Below are positions 35,084 through 46,901 of a stretch of 64,000 nt of DNA, piece after piece. Made by a program: the position numbers and the translations under genes. Numbering within the stretch: position 1 is the first letter of the stretch; each line of letters begins with the position of its first letter. A model generated the notes under the pieces. It did no database searches. It was not told the DNA's origin and saw only the letters and a list, made by a program, of their open reading frames with translations. Source of the stretch: Trileptium ribeirensis (lineage: Eukaryota > Nematoda > Enoplea > Enoplida > Thoracostomopsidae); contig JASANE010019403.1 in the NCBI GenBank assembly GCA_030248225.1, positions 39,811 through 103,810 of the forward strand. The letters run 5' to 3'.

Positions 35084-35455
35084 ATATAGTATGATGTATG
35101 TAATGAAGAGTTTATTTCACGGTTCTCTAGCCAAAGTTAATAATTATGAATTGCGTTGGCTCGGAACAATCGGCATTAAATAAAATATTTATTGTTACAA
35201 TATTTAGTTTGAAACATAATCATAAGATTGTATTAACATCGTAATATATATAATTTGGAAATCAAATATATAGTATGATGTATGTAATGAAGAGTTTATT
35301 TCACGGTTCTCTAGCCAAAGTTAATAATTATGAATTGCGTTGGCTCGGAACAATCGGCATTAAATAAAATATTTATTGTTACAATATTTAGTTTGAAACA
35401 TAATCATAAGATTGTATTAACATCGTAATATATATAATTTGGAAATCAAATATAT
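35084..35455. repeat. Perfect-looking tandem duplication, period 184 bp
   Basis: The block starting TATAGTATGATGTATGTAAT occurs at about 35084 and again at about 35268. Both copies run through GAATTGCGTTGGCTCGGAAC and end TTTGGAAATCAAATATATAG. No difference was noticed by eye, so the duplication is recent or assembly-derived. Confidence 0.9.
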
Positions 35456-36245
35456 AGAAACAACAGAGGATAAAACAACACGCTAGATAGAGACTCTTCC
35501 CGACGTGACCACCTAATTTAAAAAGAATTGTTGCGCTCCATTGTCACCAGGGGTCTAAAAAATTTTAGTTTTGACTCAATTTGTTTTTAATTTCAGATAC
35601 TGCTTTTGCGAGGTTCGCTTGGGAAAGTCAACCACTACGCCTATGTACAGCTAATAAGGGCGACTCGTCGCTCAAGTTTTCATTCTGGTTGCTTGCACCC
35701 CAAAGCCACTGGGCCTGTTCGTAAATTTGGCCAATGTAAAAACCGTCAGATTTTTGAATTGCAACTTTTACATATTTACATGTTGCAATTGCGGGGACAA
35801 ATTTTGTTGTTTACCAACACTGGTGAACTTAATTTGGCTCACTGAGTACAATATATTATGTTTGGATTTAAGCCGAATCTCAGTGTTCTACTTATGGTGG
35901 CTTGCAAGGGTCAATGTATGTAATACAAGAGTAGATGAAAAAGCCGCTTTTGGGCCCCCCGACCGACGGTTGCGCGGGGGTATTATTTGCAGCGGGGTGC
36001 GTTTTAATTTAATTTATTATGTAAGCGGAGGTGATTATGATCAACCTGCAAAACTCAGGTATCACTTGTACCACACTGAGATTCTTTATAAAAATCCCAT
36101 CCTTCTCTCCATTTTCTCAGTTATCACGTTTTCTGAAAGTTATTTTTGAACTGAGATTTTATTCTCTACTCTCTTTTATCTATCAACTAATCGTTACTAT
36201 CAATACCGTTTCAATCTTCGATCAAAAAGTTCTGCAAACCTGTAG

Positions 36246-36943
36246 AACTGCTCGATTACGCTGATGAGGTTCAAATTATTGGTCCATCGACGTCATCCAC
36301 TGCTATGGATCTCATTTCCGTTGGCAGCTCGCGAGACCTGCTAGATGACGCAGGTTCTTTGATCGGTGCAAGCAACAACCTTGCTGTTCGCGATGCAGTC
36401 GAGGATCAGATTGTCCACGACCTTGCCGAAGTGGAGGATACTCAACGACTGGCAAATCAGGTGTACGATCAGATCGACTTTGACAATGTCGATGTTCCAG
36501 ACCTCATTATGGAGAACGAGTTCTGGACCGCACTCAAAACGATCGTCTGCATCGATATATCGCGGGTGCAGCAGCTGGTATGGCACCGCTATGCCGACCG
36601 TCTACGATTCCAGGAACAACGAAAGATGGATGAGCATGCTCACAGGGTGATGGAAAAGCTCGGAACTCAATACGCGGACGAGTGTGATGCGTGCTACTAC
36701 GAGGAACTCGGACAACGTTTACATCAAGAGGCTGGTGGTTGTATGCATTCGTCTCGTTACTACAAGCGTGAGGTTATGGACTCCTGCACCCTACTCAATA
36801 TCAACTACACGAACCAACTGTACACCTGTGTGAAAGATAAACTGTCTACAACATTGACTAATCAAATGTTTACCGACGGCATTTTTATGGTGTATCCTAT
36901 ATCACAAATAGCCATAAGTAATGTACTTGAAGTGAACGTATAA
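36246..36943 (+). CDS. Candidate terminal exon of CDC27 with a long C-terminal extension
   Basis: A long open frame with coding-like composition follows the acceptor-like AAACCTGTAG at 36245. Its phase (two bases, then codons) completes the split codon left at 26968. The joined text begins with ELLDYADEVQIIG. EVQIIG is reminiscent of the EEQIIG found just after the DEEP segment in vertebrate CDC27. The frame then runs about 210 codons beyond the expected end, through an acidic helix-rich region, VQQLVWHRYADRLRFQEQRK and a Cys/His-containing segment, to TAA at 36941. I do not recognise that extension. Further stop-separated text in the same frame (FANEVQSLLGF near 36992, ending 37145) resembles the start of this exon. 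It could equally be a separate gene. Confidence 0.45.
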
Positions 36944-37259
36944 CAGAGTTCGATGGTAATTCATGGAATAAAGTCTATCTGAATATATCGATTTGCTAAT
37001 GAAGTTCAGTCGCTTCTTGGATTTAATCAACCACCAGCAGACGCAGAAGATTTGTCTTGTACTTCTTCATTAATCATGTACCACATGCAAAGTACTAATG
37101 ACAATCGTGATCTCGACCTTGATCTACGTGTAGACTGTCAAAACTGAGATCTACTAATCATGTACAAAACCTCAATTTTACATGGCTATGTTCCAGCTAG
37201 CAATCCTAGGAACCCTTGTCGCTGTATGTTGCCAGCGGTATTGCAGTATCAAATTTATC

Positions 37260-38620
37260 AGTGTCACAAATAACTAATCTTTTTCTCTTTTAAAATTATA
37301 GAATATGTACACAAATACAATTACACAGAGTTTCTAAGTTCATGCTTTCTCTTTTGAGCATAAACAGCATGTGAATATACAAAAGCTGTTACGACAGTGA
37401 TCTTCCTTATTGACACAAAAGATATTAGCGGGTTTATTGTCCCATCCCCTGTAGCCAATAAGTTTGTCAAACATTTTAAAACGTTCGGTTGATTATCACC
37501 TCTCGTAAAACAGTCATCGCTATTTCTTATAGTTTCATATATATGTTTCCTGTAGGCATCGGTAAGAACAGAGTTTCCTATGACACAATTTCCAGTGCGA
37601 CTTTCTATAAAATGATGACTTAACACGAATTGTGACATTTAGAAAAGCTAAACACTCCGTATATTAAAACCGAGAATGATTACTCAAATGATCAACACTT
37701 TCGTAAATAGCCATCTAATGAGCTACGAATGAGGACTGATCTGTGTTGACTTAAATAACTTTACAAGTTCTTTACAGTGAGTTAAGTACAAATAAGGATA
37801 TTTGCACGACAATTTAAACGTAAATTCTTCACAAGATTTTCCTCTTTTTATTTCCGTAGTGACAAATTTGACTGTTGTTAGCAACGTTTGACGTAGATGA
37901 AGTACGTTAAATAATCCATCCTCACACTGAGAGCACCCGTCAATAAATTCGCCACTCGATTGACACTCTCTTTGAAGTTAGATAACTTTCGATTGCCAAA
38001 AACCAATCTCCTTGTGAAGGTAATCGTTACGCCCATAATCGATAATGTCCTGATATACCCTTACTTGTCTGTCACCCATTACACGACTACTTTGTATAAA
38101 ATTAAAAGATTAAAACTAATACGCTTCAAGGATTATGACATTTATATATCTTTCTTGAAGTACTCGCGAAAAGTCAAAATGTGCTAATTTTGACATGAAT
38201 TGTGATCCCGTGTTGTAGTTATAAAAAGTAAAGCCTCGATATATCCCTGCTGCCTGAATAAATATGGTACGTTTGTAGTTGATGGGTAGTTTGAAAAATA
38301 CGTATTCAAAAACGTCATAACCTGTTTCCCCCACATCACATTTTTAGGAGGGATTAAACGGATATTGAAACGTAAGTTTAATGAATTTTTGTTGATCCAA
38401 CGAATATCGTAAACGCTTGTTGGATTATTTGTAAAACATCTGTCCAATTTTCAAAACATGATAATTTTTGATCCATAATAACATGGTTTGCAGTGAGTAA
38501 TATAACAGCTTCAGCAACAACCACTACAGCTAGCAGTATAACACAAAATATGGTTTTGTTAAATTTTAATGTAGCTACTTGTTTATTGTTTATCTTTACA
38601 CTGTGGTTCGACACAATGCC
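37260..38620 (-). pseudogene. Unidentified minus-strand coding remnant with a membrane segment
   Basis: Several minus-strand frames follow one another. 38378-38614 starts MSNHSVKINN and has one hydrophobic helix (FCVILLAVVVVAEAVILL), giving a type II membrane topology. 38184-38447 and 38116-38334 contain aromatic-rich text such as GFTFYNYNTGSQFMSKLAHF. 37321-37638 contains NCVIGNSVLTDAYRKHIYET. The order, shared strand and similar composition suggest one broken gene. No family was recognised. It might be an envelope-like or other mobile-element gene, or a host membrane protein pseudogene. Confidence 0.3.
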
Positions 38621-39270
38621 TTTTTATGCGTGTTTAATGAAATTGAACTTCAGCTATATAAGCATATTTGTCCCACATCGTGATTTGAATTAATTTGCAG
38701 TTCAGCAGGAAATTCACCCATAGCAAAACTGACTTGCCTTACTGAGTTCGTTTGAAGTCTATACTTACTCGAACATGTCCATTTTCTAGATTACTTAGAT
38801 AGTTACAATCACTGCTATAGTCTCGACTCAAATCAGTACAAAATATTTGGTATCCTGCGTTTGGTTTAAAAGACCCCCGGGATAGTCCAAATTATCATTT
38901 TTATAATTCAATGCTTGCAATGTAAAATAATACCATCGTAATGCACTGGAGTCTTTACAAGATAGGGTAATATTAAAAGGATAGCGATTGTAGCGGTTCC
39001 AGTTTCTTCTTTTGATGTTTGGGTTTTACGGGAAGAATGTTTTTGCTTTTCGCAGAACGATGAAGAATGTTGTTGCCGAAGTTTTTGAGAAGAATTTCTG
39101 AACAGTGGGCGTAAAGTGTCTTTAAACAATTGTAAAGTAAAAGTTTACACACTTAATGGTTGCAATGTTTTTAAGTTTTTTTGTCAGAATTGTGCTGGTT
39201 GGGTTTTCTAGTTTAATTGCGAAATTCTTGTTACCGCGTGTTAGCGAATATCTACATAAGTAAGGCCGTT

Positions 39271-39290
39271 ACAAGTGGTGACCACGATAA
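39271..39290 (+). other. Possible primer-binding site after an LTR end
   Basis: ACAAGTGGTGACCACGAT sits upstream of the hairpin array and gag. Many invertebrate Ty3/gypsy elements have a TGGTGACC-like primer-binding sequence right after the 5' LTR, so this may mark the LTR end. No LTR pair was identified to confirm it. Confidence 0.35.
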
Positions 39291-39295
39291 AATAT

Positions 39296-39835
39296 TTCCA
39301 GTCGCACCCGTTGCGACTGTTCGTCCCAACCGCATCCGCTGCGGTTGCTAATATCAAATGCACCCGCTGCGGTTGTTCATTTCCAGTCTCACCTGTTACG
39401 ACTGTTCGTCCCAACCGCATCCGCTGCGGTTGCTAATATCAACCACACCCGCTGCGGTTGTTCATTTCCGGTCACACCCGTTGCGACTGTTCGTCCCAAC
39501 CGCATCCGCTGCGGTTGCTAATATCAACTGCACCCGCTGCGGTTGTTTATTTCCAGTCGCACCCGTTGCGACTGTTCGTCCCAACCGCATCCGCTGCGGT
39601 TGATAATATCAACTGCACCCGCTGCGGTTGTTCATTTCCAGTAGCACCCGTTGCGACTGTTCGTTCCAACCGCATCCGCTGCGATTGCTTATATCAACTG
39701 CACCTGTTGCAGTTGTCCCTTCTCAGTTGCATCCTCTGCGATTGTCCGTTTGCAACTGCATCCGTTGCGGTTGTTTACAATTAGCTGCACCTGTTACAAT
39801 TGTCCCTCTCTAGTCGTATCCGCTAGGGTTGTCCC
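39296..39835 (+). repeat. Array of 19 short hairpins in a retrotransposon leader
   Basis: Units spaced about 28 bp apart each contain a short palindrome around a CATCCGCTG or CACCCGTTG core, for example AACCGCATCCGCTGCGGTT and GTCGCACCCGTTGCGAC. A higher-order period of about 85 bp (three units) is visible in the first half, and the last units are more diverged. The stem arms change together: GTCGCA pairs with TGCGAC, and AACTGCA with TGCAGTT. Open frames through it are a side effect. It lies between a primer-binding-like site and gag. Confidence 0.92.
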
Positions 39836-39961
39836 CATTGCAGTAGTTGGCTTCTTGTTGCATTGTTTTTCTAATAAAATTGCTACTCATTAAGCACGGT
39901 TATCGCGGAGCAGCGTTGGAAGTGTTTCCAACCGATACCACCGAACGGAACAACGAACTGT

Positions 39962-41127
39962 AAATTCGATCGACGTAGCTCTTGCTAAATTGCAGCAAGA
40001 CTTACAGCGCCAACTCGCTGCACTTGGTGATAAAATTGAACAGCAACATACGTCTGTACAAGAAATAGACGCTCAGGTTAAAATCATAAAGGGATATTGG
40101 GTACTTAGCAAATTAGGGAAGTTTACCCAGAATTTGAAGCAAGCATTATCGATACAATTAAGAAGGAAATATATATCAGCTATGCCTGGTGATTCGGCAG
40201 GGGGTCTACGCGGCTCCAACCTCCCTATCAAACCATTTAGTGGAGGACGCAGGCGTTACTAACGGACGACCAAAACGATTTCTTAGCGAATGCTATACCA
40301 GCCGTCGTCAGAAATAGGATGAATCAGTAACGGCGTATTTGCAAGAGTTGACAGAGCTGTCAAGGTCAGCACTCAGTTACATGACAATTGATGCAGAGAA
40401 AGAAACGAACTTCCGGAATCAGTTCGTTGCTGGCCTGAAGCCTCAGATCCGCGAGGAAGTGAATGCGATGGGCCCTAGGTCCCTGTCAGAAGCTCTTTTG
40501 GCTGCGAAAAGGATTGAAAACAAAATTGATTCTCAGCCACAAATCGCGAAAAGCCTTGAAAAAATGGCAGAGTGTCTAGAACAATTCGAGAAAAGCGCAA
40601 AATGTTCACGCAGAACCGACTCTGAGGTGGCTGCCATGCGTATAGATTCCGTTGATACGGAGGACCCGGCGTGGGCTCTAGCTATAGCCGACCGTATATC
40701 GAGGCTAGATCAGTTTAACACAGATGGTCAGAATAGCAGTGCCGCTCGCTACAGTGAAATGCCGCCAGCATGGGCACAGCAGCTATTTCGACGAATTGAA
40801 ATACTACAGAAACACGGAAAAGACAATGCGGTGGCAAAACCTCGCGAGGATAGCAGGAATAATAATTTTCCTATGTTCCCGCCACAGAAGTTCACAGCAG
40901 CTGATAAGCGTGTTTGCCAAGTGTGTGGCAAAGCAGGTGATATTGCTATTAATTGTAGAGGCAAAACTATTACCAAACGGTATTGTCAGTGGCATGGTCC
41001 TTGCAATCATAATACCGCTGAATGCCGGATCCTGAAATCCAGCATTCAAAGCGTAACTCCACGAAACTATATATACAACATTAATTCAATTATAAAACTA
41101 ATTAAAATGGCTTTTGAACCAAATTAA
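39962..41127 (+). pseudogene. Retrotransposon Gag, frameshifted, Ty3/gypsy-like
   Basis: A first frame (from about 39962) encodes a coiled coil (LQQDLQRQLAALGDKIEQQH) and ends near 40262, where a PFSGG text marks the start of the capsid-like region. A second frame, 40339-41127, contains YLQELTELSRSALSYM, FVAGLKPQIREEV and LLAAKRIENKI, typical of the gypsy Gag capsid C-terminus. It then has a Cys/His pattern (CQVCGKAGDIAINC, CQWHGPC-HNTAEC) that stands in for the nucleocapsid zinc knuckles. Most of the capsid N-terminal region is deleted between the two frames. No protease or polymerase follows, so the element is truncated. Confidence 0.8.
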
Positions 41128-41129
41128 TG

Positions 41130-43270
41130 TGATGTAGTATCCAAATTGAGGTGCTATGACAGGCCCGAAATCCCAGGGAGTGCTCCTCAAAAACTGACAA
41201 TTCACTTTTTATCTACTTTATGGCCTACACAAAGGACATGCTTAGACGAGTGCCTTGGCCGCAACATCAGACTAGCCGGGGCTACAAAATACTCATACGT
41301 TAACAGAACTAATTGAATAGCCGTCGTTTAATAGTTATGATCGGGAGGTCAACAGTTTTGAATTTCTTGTGGCTAATACCCAGCTGCAGTATGGTTGGCA
41401 GTCCAGAATTTCTGTTGGAGCATATATATATACTAGAAGAAGCTAGGGGAAGTGGAAAAACCGATGATCCATCCCTATTTGCAGAAGGCACCTATTTTTA
41501 AATATTTGCATAGCAGCTATTTCGGGTGTATAGGCCTGGGCCTGCTATAATGAATATTTTTGAAGGGTCGATAGCATTGTTATCTTGGCCAAACTAAAGT
41601 ATGCTGACTAAAACTGAAAATGTTATAATGGTGATGCCATTACGTTATTGCTTTAAACTACGTATCGATATGTTGGATGGGCTCTTTTAACTTTTTCGTT
41701 ATATAGTTGAAAGCGCTAATGCACATTTATAGCTAATAGACTTACTGCGCACGTAGGTACTGTTCTCCGTACGCGTAAAGTATTCTTCAATTTTTTCAAC
41801 ATAATCAACTTTCACTTGATTCGTGGGCTTAGAAATATAGCAGATGAAGGGCATATCACAATGACATAACTGTTTTTATATATGTTTAGCACTGGGCTAC
41901 CTATTAGCTCTTTAACGACCACTGGTCTGAAATGAGAAAAGCACACATTGTAAGCTGCTGTGTTCGCATAGTTTATTGTGAGATATTCATTAAGCACACA
42001 TTAAGCGTTTTTATTCACTCACGTTACGTTTTTCCTTAAAGTTCTAGATCACACTTTAAGCGATGCTTGCGACAATGCTGTCGTGGCTCGATTCTGTTCG
42101 CAGGTTTGCGCTCGTCAAAAAAATGCATAGATAAATTCAGCAGTAAAGGAGATAAATTATTGATCATATAAAATTATATATACAAAGTTTGGTAGCGTTG
42201 AAATAAAAGTTTAAAGCAAAACTTTTACATATCGCTTAACTATATGAAAAAATAACTTAGGGTAAGCTTACTTATAACTTTGTGCTAATGTGCAAATCGT
42301 TTGGCCAAACTGATGGCTAATTATATTTATATTAATTCAAAATAGAAACCGCTGTCGGATCGGGTTTTGTCATAGACCCAACAGGGGTAGAGGGGTAAAA
42401 TTTGATTATAGAGATAAAAATGCCGTTGCAAATCGTTCCATGTGCGTACAGACCGAAATTCTGCACTTTTCTAGAGTAAGCTTCTTTGGCCGATCGAATT
42501 GTAGTGAATGAGAAAGATCGTGTAATACATATCCTTTAAGTATATAATGTACAGAAGAAAATATACTGGAACGCTAACACATATTTTTAAACATTTGTTT
42601 AAACACATATTCAGGGTTATTCTGTGTTGCGCATACTGGTTATATAAAACACTGCAGTCGGGTCTGCTCTGAAAATTTGGATCGGATGCGATATCTATTT
42701 TTGAAGTCAAACTTTAATTGTCCATTTGTTCCTGAATTTATTTTTTGCAAATAACATTCCTCAAATAATCTTAGCATTTTCAAGCATGTTATTGAATAAA
42801 TTTTTTCAATTCATTTCCGTATATAAAACGTAATTGGCTACTTATTTACTATGCATTTGAAGTATACTTCTAAATCTAAATATAAAACTGTTGCCTAATA
42901 GATGAATAAATCAATACCAATATTGCTTGACACAAAAATAGCATCCTCGGATGAGTACATAACTTAAAACACGTTTAGCATAAAAATAATGATCACCATG
43001 ACTACAGAATAACGGTAAAATGATTCCTAAAAAATTTCGGATCGGATAGCACGGAATGTGATCACGCATTAAGTTTTGCAAAGTCCCGCATACAGCAGAA
43101 TATTATCAATAATTTGTAAATATAAATAGTACGAAACCAAGTTAATTCGCAACGCCATCAGTCGTGATGTGTCCTGGAATTAATGAAAGTGAAAAGTTTA
43201 GTGCAATAAGTTAAAATATATATTTCGTTCAAAAATATTCATAAATACTCAGAACCATTTATACGCTGTA
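41130..43270. other. AT-rich sequence, no recognised gene
   Basis: This follows the truncated gag. The short open frames at 41313-41501, 41812-41997 and 42471-42710 have no motif. I see nothing to annotate. Confidence 0.45.
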
Positions 43271-43279
43271 AAATCGCAG

Positions 43280-43545
43280 TCAAATGTGACTCATTAGAGT
43301 CACTCTCAACCTGATTTCAACCTTAAGCTCATTCCTGAATTCTACTGCGTCGATGACTTACTCACTTGGTGAGTCAAAAATTATTGGCAAGCCTGAGTCA
43401 AAATGTGATCCAATAGTAAGCTTGAAACGACACGGCTGAGTGAAAGTTGACTCACCGCATTAACATCGTAATGAATATTATCGAACATTAATGTATTATC
43501 AAATCAAACTCAAATTGAACATGAGCCTGATGACTCATTTGCTGA
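43280..43545. promoter_or_regulatory. Cluster of TGACTCA/TGAGTCA-type sites
   Basis: GTGACTCATTAGAGTCAC near 43288 is a palindrome of two sites. Further GAGTCA or TGACTC cores occur near 43371, 43397, 43451 and 43532, with looser TGAATCA and ACTCAC variants between them. TGA(G/C)TCA is the AP-1/bZIP consensus. The cluster may be regulatory, but the short repeated core could also mark an old interspersed repeat. Confidence 0.35.
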
Positions 43546-43549
43546 ATCA

Positions 43550-45030
43550 AACGGTTCATTCAATCCGGTTAAATTTGACACGGAAATTTTTAAGTGTAGA
43601 CAACTATCAACAATAATAATTGTAAAAAATCGTCAACTTGATATGTTGGCTCGTTGTAAGTGTATATAGTATCAGCAACCTTAACGTAATTTAGTGCGTG
43701 ATTCCACTAAATGCATCTATTATTCTTTCGAGTGAATTGACAATCTCAAAACCCATGTCCGCGCACGCTTTTACTGATTTCATTGTACTCGCGATTCCGT
43801 ATGACAGTTGGTGGGCACTAATACAACACGCGAACTCGAAAACTGTACGGGTACACAAGTTACACACGCGTATATATTACGGGGTCCAAGTCCGCTTTTG
43901 CTAATTGTAATCGCAAATACCTGTGGTAGAATTCTGATACCGAATTTTTGAACGACCCAGTTCGCAATTTTAACAGCAACCATTGTGTACAAACATAAAG
44001 CGGGTTCACGCACAATGTAAATAACTTGCAATAAAGTTCCCTGAAAATTCGAGGCTGAATGATATGACAGACAAGTAAGGAAGCTGTGCAGAAAATCCCA
44101 CTCCAGATCTAATCACTAAATCTAGATCGATGACTGTCGATTATATACACCAGTCATCGAATGAATTTCGGTCGATCTTTCATGGATCATTAAGCTGTGG
44201 AATGTTACCGACAAAATACAGTGTATATGTCCAGCGCGGTCCCCAAGATGAGACCATGTATTATCATTGGTTGACGATGTAGGTAGGTAAATTGTGAAAA
44301 ATACATGATTCGACTTCAATAAACAACTACGGCTCTAGCACTGCTAAAAGACAGGTATATATTTCATATGGAATTTTATGTCAAACCAACTAAATTTGAT
44401 ACACCGCGGTTGCCACCGAAGATACACTCAAAATTGTAGCCAAGGATAGATACTGCTGTACTACTATACGAGCCAAACATAAAAATGTGGGGAATGAAAT
44501 ATTTAAAAATCGAAACATTGAAGTAGTAACAATAATAAATCTAAATATCAACGTTGCCATAAATGATTACGTAGTACTACAAATGTCATTGCAATGTTTC
44601 CCTTTGCCTTTTTCGTTGCGTTTCGTCGTATAAAGCGTTTCTCTCCACCGTTCACATCACCACTTTTAATAAAGCAGATTTCACATAAACATTCCCTTCC
44701 ACTGAATGATGGATAATATTTGCGTATATTGCTTTTTCAATGTTGAGTAAAACTCTTAAACTGGAAGTCTGTCTAATGTATCATACATAAATACAGTTTG
44801 TCACTGCTAACATCGTCTTCAACGCACGAAAAGTGTTCTCGTGTTTTCATTCCTTTTCATGAGTAAGGCTTTCCGTGTCACGAATCTGTTTATGAAAGCA
44901 AACGGCATAAACGGTAGAGGTGCGATCTGGATTTAGACATATTTCATTGCCATATGCTGGCAAAGTTGCCCCAGACAGACGCAGCAATTGGGCCGCCCGC
45001 AGTAAATAATCTAGTCCTGGTGTCGTCGTA
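43550..45030. other. AT-rich sequence, no recognised gene
   Basis: Short open frames occur on both strands, including 44847-45050 (-) and 45034-45222 (+). None has a recognisable domain. No repeat is obvious. Confidence 0.4.
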
Positions 45031-45489
45031 ACAATGCGTATACACAGCATTTGGAACGTCGATATTGAACATTTCGCTATACAACTCGTGTCGGACCTAA
45101 AATATATACCTAAAATTCAACTGAATGAAATTCGGGACACCCTGCTGGTGGAATTTGAAAACGTCGCTAAAGTCGGCTTAAAGAAAAAGGTTATCTGGTT
45201 GTCTGACGCCTTTGAATGCTAAAATAACCCATGACGACAAGTTAAGACAGATTATACGGCGGTATGCAGATAACAATTATATAAAAAGGATTCTGATGCC
45301 TACTGACGAACCCAATCACGGCAATCATATGGGTGAACACAAAAAGTTGATCAGCAAGATCCGAAAAATCTTGGTCAGCAAGATCAGAAGAAACTCCAAC
45401 AATTAGTGAAACAGCACGTAGCTGCAACGGCAACATTATCCGCGATTAAACAAATCGACTGTAGTGATGGAAGGAGCATTTCGAACAAC

Positions 45490-46140
45490 TTATAAATGCA
45501 AAGCCACAAGAAAAGCCTACCAAACTCGACGATTTGAGATACAAGGTTGAATACGACCCCAACAGTACTGAGGCGCAGCCTTCGTCCACCAAGACACCCA
45601 ACGCTATTAAAGACCTGAAATCGGGTAAGGCATCGGGTGCTGACGGAGTGCCACTGAGGCCTTCGGAGTTTCCCCGGCATCCGCGTTGGAGAAACTGTTC
45701 TAGGTAACATGGGTTCAAGCGTGCATAGCCGCTGAATGAAACAGCGATGCTTTTCCCGTCCTTTAAGAAAGGCGATTCTACGCAATGTAAAAACTATCCA
45801 GGCATGTGGTTTCTTCTCATTGAGCCGAATACTCTATAAATCGTGGTTGTGAATAGATTCCCCTCTTGCAGCAAGCACTTCAAACGCGAACACCACGCCG
45901 GTTTTCGCCCTGACCGCAGCTGTGCAGGCCAAACCTTCACCATTCGGCAGCTACTGCAAACTCGCCATGAATTCCATCGCAGTACGTCGATTGCTTTTGT
46001 TGACGATAAGCCGAGGATGGAATTACACTCACCGAAGAATTCAATGTCAGCGACTTGGACTACGCCGACGACCTAGCATTGCTATCCAACTGAGCCGCTA
46101 CGCGGAAGTCAATGCCACTGGGGCTCAGCGCTTCTGCTAA
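45490..46140 (+). pseudogene. Non-LTR (LINE) reverse transcriptase fragment
   Basis: Frames contain AIKDLKSGKASGADGVPLRP (fingers, near 45600), FKKGDSTQCKNYPGMWFLL (near 45760) and EHHAGFRPDRSCAGQTFTIR, then RHEFHRSTSIAFVDDK (45885-46010). These are the standard order of RTE/CR1-type LINE RT blocks ending in motif A. DLDYADDLALLSN, the motif C block with YADD, follows at about 46048-46090. The region between motifs A and C (about 100 residues in intact elements) is deleted, and frameshifts are present. The endonuclease domain was not seen upstream. Confidence 0.8.
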
Positions 46141-46394
46141 CCGAGTTAGTCTGAATATAAGTGACGAAATGACCAATGTAATCCACTGTTGCTGCAGCAA
46201 CCCCCTTTATGCGGGTACACGGTGCTCAAATTGGAAGGTTGGATGAGTTTCCATAATCCGGTTCAACCATGTCCCATTCAACACAGGGTACATCGGGCAC
46301 TATTACATTCGAATGAATCACCTTATCGTTTTCAACCGCCTCGAAAACCTTTATAAACAAAGATGGAATCATACATGGCTTGTTGAACGATTTT

Positions 46395-46744
46395 AAAGGG
46401 GTCTTCTAAACAGATACCGAACCAGAGGTTGTGACAAGGTTGTTCAACACTGCTCCAGAATCTATTGTGTAGAACCAGAGAACAATTGTGAAGATGGGAA
46501 AAAGGGTGTCTTGGACCACAATACCGAACCAGAGGTTGTGATAAGGTTGTTCAACACTGCTCCAGAATCTATTGTGTAGAACCAGAGAACAATTGTGAAG
46601 ATGGGAAAAAGGGTGTCTTGGACCACAATACCGAACCAGAGGTTGTGATAAGGTTGTTCAACACTGCTCCAGAATCTATTGTGTAGAACCAGAGAACAAT
46701 TGTGAAGATGGGAAAAAGGGTGTCTTGGACCACAATACCGAATC
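46395..46744 (+). repeat. Tandem repeat, period 107 bp, just over three copies
   Basis: GGGTGTCTTGGACCACAATA starts at 46504, 46611 and 46718, preceded by a diverged copy beginning near 46397 (GGGGTCTTCTAAACAGATAC). The inner copies look identical. It lies beyond the 3' end of the minus-strand gypsy/PWWP ORFs and may be part of that element's 3' untranslated region. Confidence 0.9.
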
Positions 46745-46901
46745 AGAGCCTAAAATTCATAAACTTTGTTTAGCCATTCGAAATTCGTAAAGTAGGACAT
46801 TTTTGGCGCAAATTCTTTTTCCTGCAACAAAAATTGTGTTTCTTATATTGTAATAGGGTACACTTTCCAAAACGATGTTTTTTTGACGCAATGTCTCACA
46901 T

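Noticed and set aside
35597..35724. Alternative terminal CDC27 exon after TTTCAG at 35596
   Set aside because: Phase fits and a stop follows after about 42 codons, but the peptide (TAFARFAWESQPLRL) has no resemblance to the CDC27 tail, unlike the frame at 36246.
39296..39835. CRISPR-like array
   Set aside because: The spacing is regular, but the intervals are themselves repeated, the genome is eukaryotic and no cas genes are present.
39358..39893. Overlapping Cys/Arg-rich plus-strand ORFs
   Set aside because: They are three-frame readings of the hairpin array and carry no independent signal.
45384..45785. Minus-strand ORFs at 45.4-45.8 kb
   Set aside because: They are antisense shadows of the plus-strand LINE reverse transcriptase blocks.
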